Shown piece after piece: positions 1 to 7,025 of a DNA stretch of 9,265 nucleotides (the stretch's first letter is position 1; each line of letters begins with the position of its first letter). Both the position numbers and the translations under genes were made by a program. The DNA is taken from assembly GCA_031274855.1 (NCBI GenBank), contig JAISPO010000103.1:1-9265 (forward strand). The letters are read 5' to 3'. The notes beneath the pieces were generated by a model. It had not been told where the DNA came from. It searched no databases and saw nothing but the letters and a program-made list of their open reading frames with translations. Origin of the DNA: Zoogloeaceae bacterium (GTDB lineage Bacteria; Pseudomonadota; Gammaproteobacteria; Burkholderiales; Rhodocyclaceae).

Positions 1-147
1 CTCACTCCGCTGTTCGGCGTGCTGGCCGGCGCGCTGCTGCTCGGCGAGCATGTCGGTTTGGCGCTGACGGCAGCGCTCGGCCTGGTCGCGCTCGGCATCT
101 GGCTGGTGAATCGTCCGGCAAAAAACCTGCCGGCGAACATCAAATAG
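1..147 (+). CDS. EamA/DMT-family transporter, C-terminal fragment
   Basis: Frame 1 is open from the window edge to the TAG at 145-147, giving the last 48 residues of a protein whose start lies outside. It begins LTPLFGVLAGALLLGE, which matches the end of an EamA (drug/metabolite transporter) domain: a hydrophobic helix closing in L-L-G-E. A second hydrophobic helix follows (about residues 20-37), then a short polar tail ending NIK. In this family these are the last two of about ten transmembrane helices in an inner-membrane exporter or permease. Substrate cannot be told from the fragment. The gene ends 160 bp before leuS, and I see no clear hairpin-plus-T-tract terminator after it. Another multi-pass carrier ending in the same helix pattern is possible. 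Confidence 0.75.
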   Translation, partial: LTPLFGVLAGALLLGEHVGLALTAALGLVALGIWLVNRPAKNLPANIK

Positions 148-247
148 CGTAGTTTTGATTTACTCTCGTACGTATTTGTATCCTGCTCCTACCTGCCTCC
201 CTTCAAAAGAGAGCTTAATACAGTTGGCTTGCAGGGCATGATTAGCA

Positions 248-278
248 CTGCCAGAGCGCTGGCCCCTCCGCGTATAAT
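248..278 (+). promoter_or_regulatory. Probable sigma70 promoter of the leuS operon
   Basis: A perfect TATAAT -10 box lies at 273-278. The best -35 match I find is CTGCCA at 248-253 (4 of 6 matches to TTGACA), with a long 19-bp spacer, so the -35 is weak. Transcription would start near 285, giving a leader of only about 22 nt before the leuS ATG at 308. It is the only good promoter-like sequence before the four- or five-gene run. Start site and strength are inferred. Confidence 0.5.
250..263. repeat. Short inverted repeat in the leuS promoter spacer
   Basis: GCCAG-AGCG-CTGGC forms a 5-bp inverted repeat with a 4-base loop between the weak -35 and the -10 box. It could be a half-site pair for a repressor, but five base pairs can arise by chance in GC-rich DNA. 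No known operator is recognised. Confidence 0.25.
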
Positions 279-307
279 TATCGTTTTTGCGGATATTCCG
301 GCGGGCC

Positions 308-2872
308 ATGCAGGAAAAGTACACCCCACGAGACATTGAGCAGGCCGCCCAGGCCCATTGGCAATCCCGGCATTCTTTCCGTGCCGTCGAGGATGCTACA
401 AAGCCGAAGTATTACTGCCTGTCGATGTTCCCCTATCCTTCGGGCAAGTTGCACATGGGGCATGTGCGCAATTACACGATCGGCGATGTGCTGACGCGGC
501 ATTACATGATGCGCGGCTACAACGTCTTGCAGCCGATGGGTTGGGATGCCTTCGGGCTGCCGGCGGAAAACGCAGCGATTCAGAACAGGGTGCCGCCCGC
601 CCAGTGGACATACGACAACATCGCCTACATGAAGAAGCAGCTTCAGTCGCTCGGCTTCGCCATCGACTGGGAGCGCGAGCTGGCGACCTGCAAGCCCGAT
701 TACTACAGGTGGAATCAGTGGCTGTTCCTGCGGATGCTGGAGGCGGGCATTGCCTACAAGAAAACGCAGGTGGTGAATTGGGATCCGGTCGACCAGACCG
801 TGCTCGCCAACGAGCAGGTGATTGATGGCCGTGGCTGGCGTACCGGCGCGATTGTTGAAAAACGCGAGATTCCGGGTTATTACCTCGGCATCACGCGCTA
901 TGCCGATGAGTTGCTCGCGGCGCTGGACACGCTGTCCGGCTGGCCGGAGCGCGTCAAGACCATGCAGGCCAACTGGATCGGCAAGAGTCACGGCGTGCGC
1001 TTCGCTTTTCCTTATGCGCTCAACGGCGAGCAGGAGTTGCTGTGGGTCTATACCACGCGCGCCGATACCATCATGGGCGTGACCTTCGTCGCCGTCGCCG
1101 CCGAGCATCCGCTGGCCGCGCACGCGGCGAAAACCAATCCGCAGGTCGCAGCCTTCATCGAGAAATGCAAGTGTATCTCGGTGATGGAAGCCGATCTCGC
1201 CACGATGGAAAAGGAAGGCGTGTATACCGGCCTGACCGTCACGCATCCGCTGACCGGCGAGCCGGTACCGGTGTGGGTCGGCAACTATGTGCTGATGGGT
1301 TACGGCGAAGGCGCGGTGATGGCGGTGCCGGCGCACGACGAGCGCGATTTCGGCTTTGCGAAAAAATACGGTCTGCCAATCAAGCAGAGTATCGCCGTCG
1401 CGGGGGAAAAGTTTTCCGCCGATCAGTGGCAGGAGTGGCAGGCCGACAAGCAAAACGGCGTGTGCGTAAATTCCGGCAAGTATGACGGCCTCAATTACCA
1501 GCAGGCCGTGGATGCCATTGCCGCCGATTTGAAAGCGAAGCAGCTTGGCGGCCAGCAGGTGCAATTCAGGCTGCGCGACTGGGGCATTTCGCGCCAGCGT
1601 TATTGGGGCTGCCCGATTCCGCTGATTCATTGCGACGCCTGCGGCACCGTGCCTGTGCCGGATGAACACCTGCCGGTGACACTGCCTGAGGACTGTGTTC
1701 CCGACGGCTCTGGCAACCCGCTGCTGAAGCGCCCAGACTTTCTCAACTGCGCCTGCCCGCAATGCGGCAAACCGGCGCGGCGCGAAACCGACACGATGGA
1801 TACCTTCGTCGATTCCTCCTGGTACTACGCGCGTTACTGCTCGAACGACGCCAAGGCCATGGTCGACGCGCGGGCCGGTTACTGGCTGCCGGTCGACCAA
1901 TACATCGGCGGCATTGAACACGCGATTCTGCATTTGCTCTACTCGCGTTTCTGGACCAAGGTGATGCGCGACCTCGGCCTCATCAAAACGGACGAGCCTT
2001 TTGCCAACCTGCTCACGCAGGGCATGGTGCTGAACCACATTTTCAGCCGCCGCACCGGCAAGGGCGGCATTGAGTATTTCGCGCCCGATGAAATCGAACT
2101 GCTGCGCGACGAGGGCGGCCACATCACCGGCGCGACCGCGAAGGCCGACCGCCAGCCGGTCGACTATCAGGGCATCGGCACCATGTCGAAGTCCAAGCGT
2201 AACGGCGTCGATCCGCAATCGCTGATTGAACAATACGGGGCCGATACCGCCCGCTTCTTCATGATGTTCGCCTCGCCGCCGGAACAGACGCTCGAATGGT
2301 CGGACTCCGGCGTCGACGGCGCTTACCGCTTCCTCCGGCGGCTGTGGACTTTCGGTCACGGCCTGCGCTCGCGCAGCGCGGGCATGGCAACGAGTACCGC
2401 GGCTTCGCCGCTGCGCCGTGAAGTGCATCTGTTGCTGAAACAGGCCAATTACGATCTCGGCAAAATGCAGTTCAACACGGTCGCCTCGGCGGCGATGAAA
2501 ATGCTCAACGCGCTTGAAAAAGCCGCTGGCGACCCGCATGAGCGGGAGTGCTTCTCGATTCTGCTGCGTCTGCTGGCGCCGGTCACGCCGCATGTCTGCC
2601 ACGCACTCTGGCAGGAACTCGGCTACGGCGATGACATCCTGACAACCTCCTGGCCAGAACCGCTGGCGGAAGCCTTGGCGCAAGACGAGATCGAACTGGT
2701 GCTGCAAGTGAATGGCAAAACGCGCGGCAGCGTGCGCGTGCCTGCCGAGGCTGATCGCAGCGCCATCGAAGCGGCGGCCATCACTACGGAGGCAGCGCAG
2801 AAGTTCATGGAGGGCAAACCGGCGAAGAAGGTCATCGTCGTGCCCAATCGTCTGGTCAACATCGTCGTCTAG
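308..2872 (+). CDS. leuS: Leucine--tRNA ligase (LeuRS)
   Basis: This cytoplasmic class Ia synthetase activates leucine with ATP and charges tRNA-Leu. The 854-residue product is of normal length. The HIGH motif is HMGH (residues 49-52), following PYPSGKL. The CP1 editing domain shows TTRADT (249-254) and AHDERD (342-347), whose Asp347 probably corresponds to the E. coli editing Asp345. Cys pairs C442/C445 and C483/C486 suggest a zinc site. SSWYYARY and YWLPVDQYIGGIEHA are classic LeuRS blocks. The KMSKS loop reads TMSKSK (625-630), with Thr in place of the first Lys. The C-terminal tRNA-contact domain (LQVNGKTRG) is present. ATG 308 is chosen because MQEKYTPRDIEQ is the usual family start. A TTG at 287 is in frame but sits almost on the predicted transcription start. 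No strong Shine-Dalgarno sequence precedes the ATG. It is first in a tight run with lptE, holA and proA. Confidence 0.98.
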   Translation: MQEKYTPRDIEQAAQAHWQSRHSFRAVEDATKPKYYCLSMFPYPSGKLHMGHVRNYTIGDVLTRHYMMRGYNVLQPMGWDAFGLPAENAAIQNRVPPAQWTYDNIAYMKKQLQSLGFAIDWERELATCKPDYYRWNQWLFLRMLEAGIAYKKTQVVNWDPVDQTVLANEQVIDGRGWRTGAIVEKREIPGYYLGITRYADELLAALDTLSGWPERVKTMQANWIGKSHGVRFAFPYALNGEQELLWVYTTRADTIMGVTFVAVAAEHPLAAHAAKTNPQVAAFIEKCKCISVMEADLATMEKEGVYTGLTVTHPLTGEPVPVWVGNYVLMGYGEGAVMAVPAHDERDFGFAKKYGLPIKQSIAVAGEKFSADQWQEWQADKQNGVCVNSGKYDGLNYQQAVDAIAADLKAKQLGGQQVQFRLRDWGISRQRYWGCPIPLIHCDACGTVPVPDEHLPVTLPEDCVPDGSGNPLLKRPDFLNCACPQCGKPARRETDTMDTFVDSSWYYARYCSNDAKAMVDARAGYWLPVDQYIGGIEHAILHLLYSRFWTKVMRDLGLIKTDEPFANLLTQGMVLNHIFSRRTGKGGIEYFAPDEIELLRDEGGHITGATAKADRQPVDYQGIGTMSKSKRNGVDPQSLIEQYGADTARFFMMFASPPEQTLEWSDSGVDGAYRFLRRLWTFGHGLRSRSAGMATSTAASPLRREVHLLLKQANYDLGKMQFNTVASAAMKMLNALEKAAGDPHERECFSILLRLLAPVTPHVCHALWQELGYGDDILTTSWPEPLAEALAQDEIELVLQVNGKTRGSVRVPAEADRSAIEAAAITTEAAQKFMEGKPAKKVIVVPNRLVNIVV

Positions 2873-2881
2873 GGGCAAGCG

Positions 2882-3373
2882 ATGCGCGTCTGGATCATTG
2901 TTCTCGCCCTGTTGCTGTCAGCCTGCGGCTTTCATTTGCGCGGCTCTTACGCGCTGCCTTTCGACACGCTGAGCATCTCCTCGCCGGTCAATGCCGAGTT
3001 GCGCGCGCTGCTGAAGCGCCAGATCGAAATCGGCACCAAGGCCAAAGTTGTCGATGAAGGCGCGCCCGCGCAGGCATCCCTGCGCATTCTCGGCGACACT
3101 TCGGAAAAGCGCATCCTCTCACTCAGCGCCGCGGGCCGCGTCAGCGAATACCAGCTTGCGCGGGCTTTGAGGTTCAGGGTCGTCGATGCTGGCGACAACG
3201 AGCTTCTGCCGCCAAGCACGATCACGCTCATCCGCGAAATGACTTTCGACGATGCCGCGGTACTTTCAAAGGACACGGAAGAAGTCCTGCTCTGGCGGGA
3301 TATTCAGAACGATCTCGTTCAACAGTTGCTGCGCCGTCTGGCCGCCATCAAACCCAAGCCAACATCGCCATGA
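2882..3373 (+). CDS. lptE: LPS-assembly lipoprotein LptE
   Basis: LptE (formerly RlpB) is an outer-membrane lipoprotein that plugs the LptD barrel and helps deliver lipopolysaccharide to the cell surface. The 163-residue product starts with a lipoprotein signal peptide: a short basic N-terminus (Arg2), a hydrophobic core, and lipobox LSAC with the lipidated Cys at residue 15. The mature protein begins CGFHLRG, the usual LptE start. The rest fits the family: STITLIREMTFDD, and a helical end with DIQNDLVQQLLRRL. An AGGGG Shine-Dalgarno sequence (2871-2875) overlaps the leuS stop codon and lies 6 nt before the ATG, so the start is well supported and translation is probably coupled to leuS. Its stop overlaps the holA start (ATGA). 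leuS-lptE-holA is a common order in Proteobacteria. Confidence 0.95.
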   Translation: MRVWIIVLALLLSACGFHLRGSYALPFDTLSISSPVNAELRALLKRQIEIGTKAKVVDEGAPAQASLRILGDTSEKRILSLSAAGRVSEYQLARALRFRVVDAGDNELLPPSTITLIREMTFDDAAVLSKDTEEVLLWRDIQNDLVQQLLRRLAAIKPKPTSP

Positions 3374-4260
3374 ACCTGCGCCCCGAGCAGTTGGCCGGAC
3401 ATCTGGACAAGGGGCTCGCGCCACTGTACGCCGTGCATGGCGACGGGCTGCTGGCGATTGAAGCCGCCGACGCGATCCGCGCCGCCGCCCGCCAGCAGGG
3501 TTACGCCGAGCGCGAAGTGTTGATGGTCACCTCCGGCTTCAAGTGGGACGATTTGTTCATGGCCGCCGGTAATCTGTCGCTGTTCGGCGGCGACAAACTG
3601 ATCGACTTGCGCATTCCCTCAGGCAAACCCGGACGCGACGGCGGCGAGGCGCTGGGCCGCTACTGCGCCGCCCTGCCTGCCGGTACGGTGACGCTGATCT
3701 CGTTGCCGGAACTCGACTGGCAGGCGAAAAAAGCCGCCTGGTTTCTCAAGCTCGCCGACGCGGGCATCGCTATTGAATGCAATGCCCCCGCCGCCGCGCA
3801 ACTGCCCAACTGGATTGCCGCCCGCCTCAAGCAGCAGAATCAGACCGCGCCGCGCGAGGCGCTTGATTTCATCGCCACCCATGTCGAAGGCAACCTGCTT
3901 GCCGCCCATCAGGAAATCCAGAAGCTCGCCCTGCTCTATCCTGAAGGCGAGCTGTCGCGCAAGGATGTCGAGGCCGCTGTGCTCAACGTCGCCCGCTACG
4001 ACATTGACGCGCTGCGCGATGCCTTGCGCGCCAACGACTCAGCCCGCTGCGCGCGCGCGCTCGACGGCCTCAAGGCAGAAGGCGCCGCCCTGCCGCTGAT
4101 CCTCTGGACGGTCGCCAATGAAGCGCGTCAACGCGCTGCCCGCGCCGCCCTCTTGCATGCGGCGCGAATTGATCGCATGATTAAGGGCGTAGCGCGTGGC
4201 GACGTCTGGGATGAAATGCTGCAACTGACGCTACGCCTGACACGAACAAGGACTGCCTGA
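3370..4260 (+). CDS. holA: DNA polymerase III subunit delta, shortened C-terminal domain
   Basis: Delta is the clamp-loader subunit that opens the beta sliding clamp during replication. The N-terminal region fits HolA: LRPEQLAGHL near the start, LYAVHGDGLL in place of the usual L-x-G-x-(D/E)-x-L-L, and NLSLFGGDKLIDLR (68-81), the region that carries the beta-contacting loop. Domain II follows (QLPNWIAARLKQ, HVEGNLLAAHQEIQKLALLYP). The product has 296 residues, whereas E. coli HolA has 343. The loss appears to be internal to the C-terminal domain: the sequence passes from LPLILWTVANEAR (241-253) almost straight to LLHAARIDRMIKG (261-273), skipping about 40-45 residues that normally include an RVW-type segment. 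The final helices (GDVWDEMLQLTLRL) are present and in frame. The start overlaps the lptE stop (ATGA) and has no good ribosome site, so translational coupling is likely. The family call is firm, but full function is uncertain. Confidence 0.9.
   Translation: MNLRPEQLAGHLDKGLAPLYAVHGDGLLAIEAADAIRAAARQQGYAEREVLMVTSGFKWDDLFMAAGNLSLFGGDKLIDLRIPSGKPGRDGGEALGRYCAALPAGTVTLISLPELDWQAKKAAWFLKLADAGIAIECNAPAAAQLPNWIAARLKQQNQTAPREALDFIATHVEGNLLAAHQEIQKLALLYPEGELSRKDVEAAVLNVARYDIDALRDALRANDSARCARALDGLKAEGAALPLILWTVANEARQRAARAALLHAARIDRMIKGVARGDVWDEMLQLTLRLTRTRTA
4122..4137. repeat. Perfect 7-bp inverted repeat inside holA
   Basis: AGCGCGT-CA-ACGCGCT is a perfect 7-bp inverted repeat with a 2-base centre. 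It encodes residues about 251-256 of the delta subunit, just where the expected 40-45 residue segment is missing. It may mark a past hairpin-associated deletion, or a spot where sequencing or assembly collapsed. Chance is possible, as GCGC runs are frequent in this DNA. Confidence 0.55.
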
Positions 4261-5516
4261 TGAACACCGTCAAGGATTACATGGAAGGTCTCGGCAAAGC
4301 GGCCCGCGCCGCTTCGCGCGACATGGCCAAGGCTTCGACTGCCGCAAAAAATAACGCGCTGCTGGCGATGGCGCAGGCGATCCGCGCCAACGCGGAACAA
4401 CTGCTGGCCGCCAATGCCGCCGATGTGGCGGAAGCCAAAGCCAACGGCCTCGAACCGGCGATGCTCGACCGCCTGACACTGACCGCCAAGGGCGTCGAAA
4501 CGATGGCGCAGGGGCTGGAACAGGTGGCCGCGCTGGCCGATCCGGTCGGCGAAATCACTGACCTCAAACGCCAGCCCACCGGCATTCAAGTCGGCAAGAT
4601 GCGCGTGCCGCTCGGCGTGGTCGGCATCATTTACGAAGCGCGTCCCAACGTCACCGCGGACGCGGCGGCGCTTTGCCTCAAGTCGGGCAATGCCGCCATC
4701 CTGCGCGGCGGCAAGGAGGCGTTGCGCAGCAATCAGGCTATCGCCGTCTGCGTGCGCGCCGGTCTCAAGGCAGCGGGCCTGCCCGAAGCTGCCGTGCAGG
4801 TGATCGAGACTACGGATCGCGCCGCAGTCGGCGCGCTCGTCGCCATGCCCCAATACGTCGATGTGATCGTGCCGCGCGGCGGCAAGGGTCTGATTGAACG
4901 CATCAGTCAGGAAGCGCGTGTGCCTGTCATCAAACATCTGGACGGCAACTGCCACGTCTACATCGACGACAGCGCCGATCCGGTCAAGGCGCTGAAAGTC
5001 CTCATGAACGCCAAAACTCAGCGGCTCGGCACCTGCAACACTGCCGAGTCCCTGCTGGTTTCACGCAAGGCGGCGGCGCAGCTACCCGCGCTGGCTCAGG
5101 CCTTGCAGGCCAAGGGCGTCGAAATTCGCGGTTGCGCCGAAACGCAGGCGCTGGTCGCGGGCGCGAAATCGGCCACCGAGGAGGATTACTACACGGAATA
5201 TCTGGCCGCGATCATTTCCTGCAAAGTGGTGGCCGATGCCAGCGAGGCCATCGCGCACATCAATAAATATTCAAGCGCCCACACCGATGCCATCATCACC
5301 GAGAGCCACGCCAACGCGATGCGCTTCCTGCGCGAGGTTGATTCCAGTTCCGTCATGGTGAACGCTTCGACCCGTTTCGCGGATGGTTTTGAATACGGAC
5401 TCGGCGCGGAAATCGGCATTTCCACGGATAAATTCCACGCCCGCGGCCCAGTCGGCCTTGAAGGACTGACTTCGCAGAAATGGATCGTGCTTGGCAATGG
5501 CGAAGTTCGCGGCTAA
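4260..5516 (+). CDS. proA: Glutamate-5-semialdehyde dehydrogenase (gamma-glutamyl phosphate reductase)
   Basis: ProA is the second enzyme of proline synthesis. It reduces gamma-glutamyl phosphate to glutamate-5-semialdehyde with NADPH in the cytoplasm. The 418-residue length matches the family (E. coli 417). Visible blocks are the nucleotide-binding region VPLGVVGIIYEARPNV (116-131) followed by LKSGNAAILRGGKEA (140-154), HLDGNCHVYID (226-236), the catalytic thiol Cys259 in QRLGTCNTAES, the ProA signature AIAHINKYSSAHTDAI (330-345), and STRFADGFEYGLGAEIG (370-386). ATG 4260 overlaps the holA stop by one base (TGATG). An AAGGA Shine-Dalgarno sequence (4248-4252) lies 7 nt upstream, so the start is secure. 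Its partner proB is not in the window. Confidence 0.97.
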   Translation: MNTVKDYMEGLGKAARAASRDMAKASTAAKNNALLAMAQAIRANAEQLLAANAADVAEAKANGLEPAMLDRLTLTAKGVETMAQGLEQVAALADPVGEITDLKRQPTGIQVGKMRVPLGVVGIIYEARPNVTADAAALCLKSGNAAILRGGKEALRSNQAIAVCVRAGLKAAGLPEAAVQVIETTDRAAVGALVAMPQYVDVIVPRGGKGLIERISQEARVPVIKHLDGNCHVYIDDSADPVKALKVLMNAKTQRLGTCNTAESLLVSRKAAAQLPALAQALQAKGVEIRGCAETQALVAGAKSATEEDYYTEYLAAIISCKVVADASEAIAHINKYSSAHTDAIITESHANAMRFLREVDSSSVMVNASTRFADGFEYGLGAEIGISTDKFHARGPVGLEGLTSQKWIVLGNGEVRG

Positions 5517-5544
5517 CCGAAATTCTGATTGAGAGAAACAGGCC

Positions 5545-6006
5545 ATGAAGAGCAGCGTCACCATTATTTCCGCGCCCATTTTCAGCTTGGGGCTGCGCTG
5601 CAACGAGGACGAAATCACCGGCATCGAATTTCTCAAACCCTGTGCCGAAGTCGCGCCGAAATTGCTACTGGCCAAGGAGGCCGTGCGCCAGTTGCACGCA
5701 TGGATGGATAATCCGCGCTTCGAGTTCTCGCTACCGCTGGCGCCGCAGGGCACGCCCTTCCAGCGCCGGGTCTGGGCTGCCATCACCACGATTCCATCGG
5801 GCCAGACATGCCAGTACGGCGAAATCGCCGTCAGGCTCGGCACTGGCCCGCGCGCCATCGGCAACGCCTGCGGCGCCAACCCTTATCCGGTGGTCGTCCC
5901 CTGCCACCGCGTCGTTTCCGCCCAAGGCTTGGGCGGCTTCGCCCGCCAGCGCGGCGACTTCCTGCTCGACATCAAACGCTGGCTGTTGGCGCACGAGCAA
6001 ATCTGA
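5545..6006 (+). CDS. ogt: Methylated-DNA--[protein]-cysteine S-methyltransferase
   Basis: This suicide DNA-repair protein moves alkyl groups from O6-alkylguanine in DNA to its own cysteine. The 153-residue product has a short, poorly conserved N-terminal part (1-65) and the conserved DNA-binding and active-site domain. That domain shows TPFQRRVWAAI (70-80), IPSGQTCQYGEIA (83-95) with the conserved Tyr91, PRAIGNACGANP (102-113) with the probable Arg103 finger, the active site PCHRV (119-123) with acceptor Cys120, and a C-terminal KRWLLAHE helix. The loop after GLGGF is longer and more polar than in human MGMT. The gene is 28 bp after proA and reads the same way, so it is probably cotranscribed. 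The ribosome site is weak: GAGAG at 5531-5535 is 9 nt before the ATG. It converges on the M48 protease gene with only 11 bp between stops and no clear terminator. Confidence 0.93.
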   Translation: MKSSVTIISAPIFSLGLRCNEDEITGIEFLKPCAEVAPKLLLAKEAVRQLHAWMDNPRFEFSLPLAPQGTPFQRRVWAAITTIPSGQTCQYGEIAVRLGTGPRAIGNACGANPYPVVVPCHRVVSAQGLGGFARQRGDFLLDIKRWLLAHEQI

Positions 6007-6017
6007 AGCGCGTCCGC

Positions 6018-7022
6018 TCAGCGCGTCGCGCGCAGATGCTTGATGCGCGCGGCAGTTTCGGGATGACTGGACAGCCAGTCGGCATGAGACTGTGAATCCG
6101 GCGATTCCTTGTCGTGCGCTCGTTGCATTTTTTCCAGCATTGAGGCCAAACCATCGGCGGACATTCCGTTCCGGCGCATCAGCGCCGCGCCGTAGTCATC
6201 GGCCTCCTGTTCAAAGCCACGCGAGTATTTGGATTCCAGCAGCACCGCCGTGAGGCCCGAAAGCAGCACGGAAATGTCACCGAAGTAGCTCGCCACCACC
6301 GCGCCAACCACCGACGACTGGATCGCCTGACGCAAGCCGTGGCGAAACTTGACGTGCGCGAGTTCGTGGGCGAGTACACCCAGTACTTCCTCATCGTTAT
6401 CCGCCAACGCCACCAGTTCGTCGAACAGCACGATCTGGCCATCGGGCAGCGCAAAGGCATTCGGCCCAACTTTCGGCGCGCTGCGGAACAACAGGCGGCC
6501 GTTGGTCAGCGCGGGGTCGCTATCCGCAATGCGGCGCATCCCTTCAGTCAGCGTCTGCTGCCGCTCCAAAGGCAGGGCGCTCGGTTCCAGTATGCGCCCG
6601 TCCACTGTCTTCAAGACCTGCTGGGACAGGTAAGTCACGGCTTCCGGCGGAATCATGGGCGCGGTGCGTTCCGCAACCCAAGGCAGACCCCAGCGATACG
6701 CTGCCAGCAAAACCGTGGCCATGAAAACGACCCCACCCAAGGCCAAGCGCCAGCTTTTTTGCCAGCGTGCCACCGCGCGATCCCGGTGGCCCAAGGCTGT
6801 CAGCAAAGCATTGAGTTCGCGCCCCTGCGCGACTTCGCAATAGCTGCCATCGGCAAAAGTCAGCGTGCGCGGCGCAGCGCCGATCGGCTCGGAAACCCGG
6901 ATGCGGGCCAGCGGTTCGCGCCGGTTCCAGTCAATACCGGCTACTTCAATCCCTTCTGGTACCGCACGCAAACGCACCGGGTGGCATCGGGATGTCTTGC
7001 CGTCGAAGTAGCGGGCTTCCAT
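6018..7022 (-). CDS. M48-family zinc metalloprotease, membrane-anchored, predicted periplasmic catalytic domain
   Basis: The 334-residue product has three parts. Residues 1-80 form a small beta-rich domain (YFDGKTSRCHPVRL through LTFADGSYCEV), resembling the N-terminal domain called DUF7092 in M48 proteins, from memory. Residues about 91-112 form one transmembrane helix. Residues 120-334 are the peptidase domain, with the edge-strand block NAFALPDGQIVLFDEL (188-202), the zinc motif HELAH (219-223), the likely third ligand Glu271 in EQEAD (271-275), and the C-terminal SSHPETAARI common in BepA/LoiP/Oma1-like members. Arg and Lys cluster just before the helix (R80, R82, R86, K89, R92), so by the positive-inside rule the catalytic domain should be periplasmic. 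A role in envelope protein quality control is inferred from the family. The ATG lies 3 bp after the stop of the upstream DUF898 gene and has no Shine-Dalgarno sequence, which suggests coupled translation. Confidence 0.9.
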   Translation of the reverse strand: MEARYFDGKTSRCHPVRLRAVPEGIEVAGIDWNRREPLARIRVSEPIGAAPRTLTFADGSYCEVAQGRELNALLTALGHRDRAVARWQKSWRLALGGVVFMATVLLAAYRWGLPWVAERTAPMIPPEAVTYLSQQVLKTVDGRILEPSALPLERQQTLTEGMRRIADSDPALTNGRLLFRSAPKVGPNAFALPDGQIVLFDELVALADNDEEVLGVLAHELAHVKFRHGLRQAIQSSVVGAVVASYFGDISVLLSGLTAVLLESKYSRGFEQEADDYGAALMRRNGMSADGLASMLEKMQRAHDKESPDSQSHADWLSSHPETAARIKHLRATR

Positions 7023-7025
7023 CGT

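Noticed and set aside
148..247. Possible small gene, riboswitch or terminator between the transporter and leuS
   Set aside because: No open frame with a ribosome site, no stable stem followed by T residues, and no recognised leader motif. It appears to be plain spacer.
287..307. Upstream TTG start for LeuRS (seven extra residues)
   Set aside because: Family proteins begin at the MQEKY equivalent. The TTG would lie about 2 nt from the predicted transcription start and has no ribosome site.
278..2878. An 866-codon open frame on the minus strand covering all of leuS
   Set aside because: It is codon-aligned with leuS, so a stop appears only where leuS uses TTA, CTA or TCA, codons that GC-rich genes avoid. 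The product has no recognisable domain, whereas the plus-strand product is clearly LeuRS.
4128..4955. A 275-codon minus-strand open frame across holA and proA
   Set aside because: It is a shadow of two real genes in GC-rich DNA. It spans their junction and shows no domain.
6021..6033. GCGCG-TCG-CGCGC hairpin near the ogt/M48 convergent ends, considered as a shared terminator
   Set aside because: It has only a 5-bp stem, lies inside the M48 coding end, and has no T-tract on either strand. It is more likely Arg/Ala codon composition.
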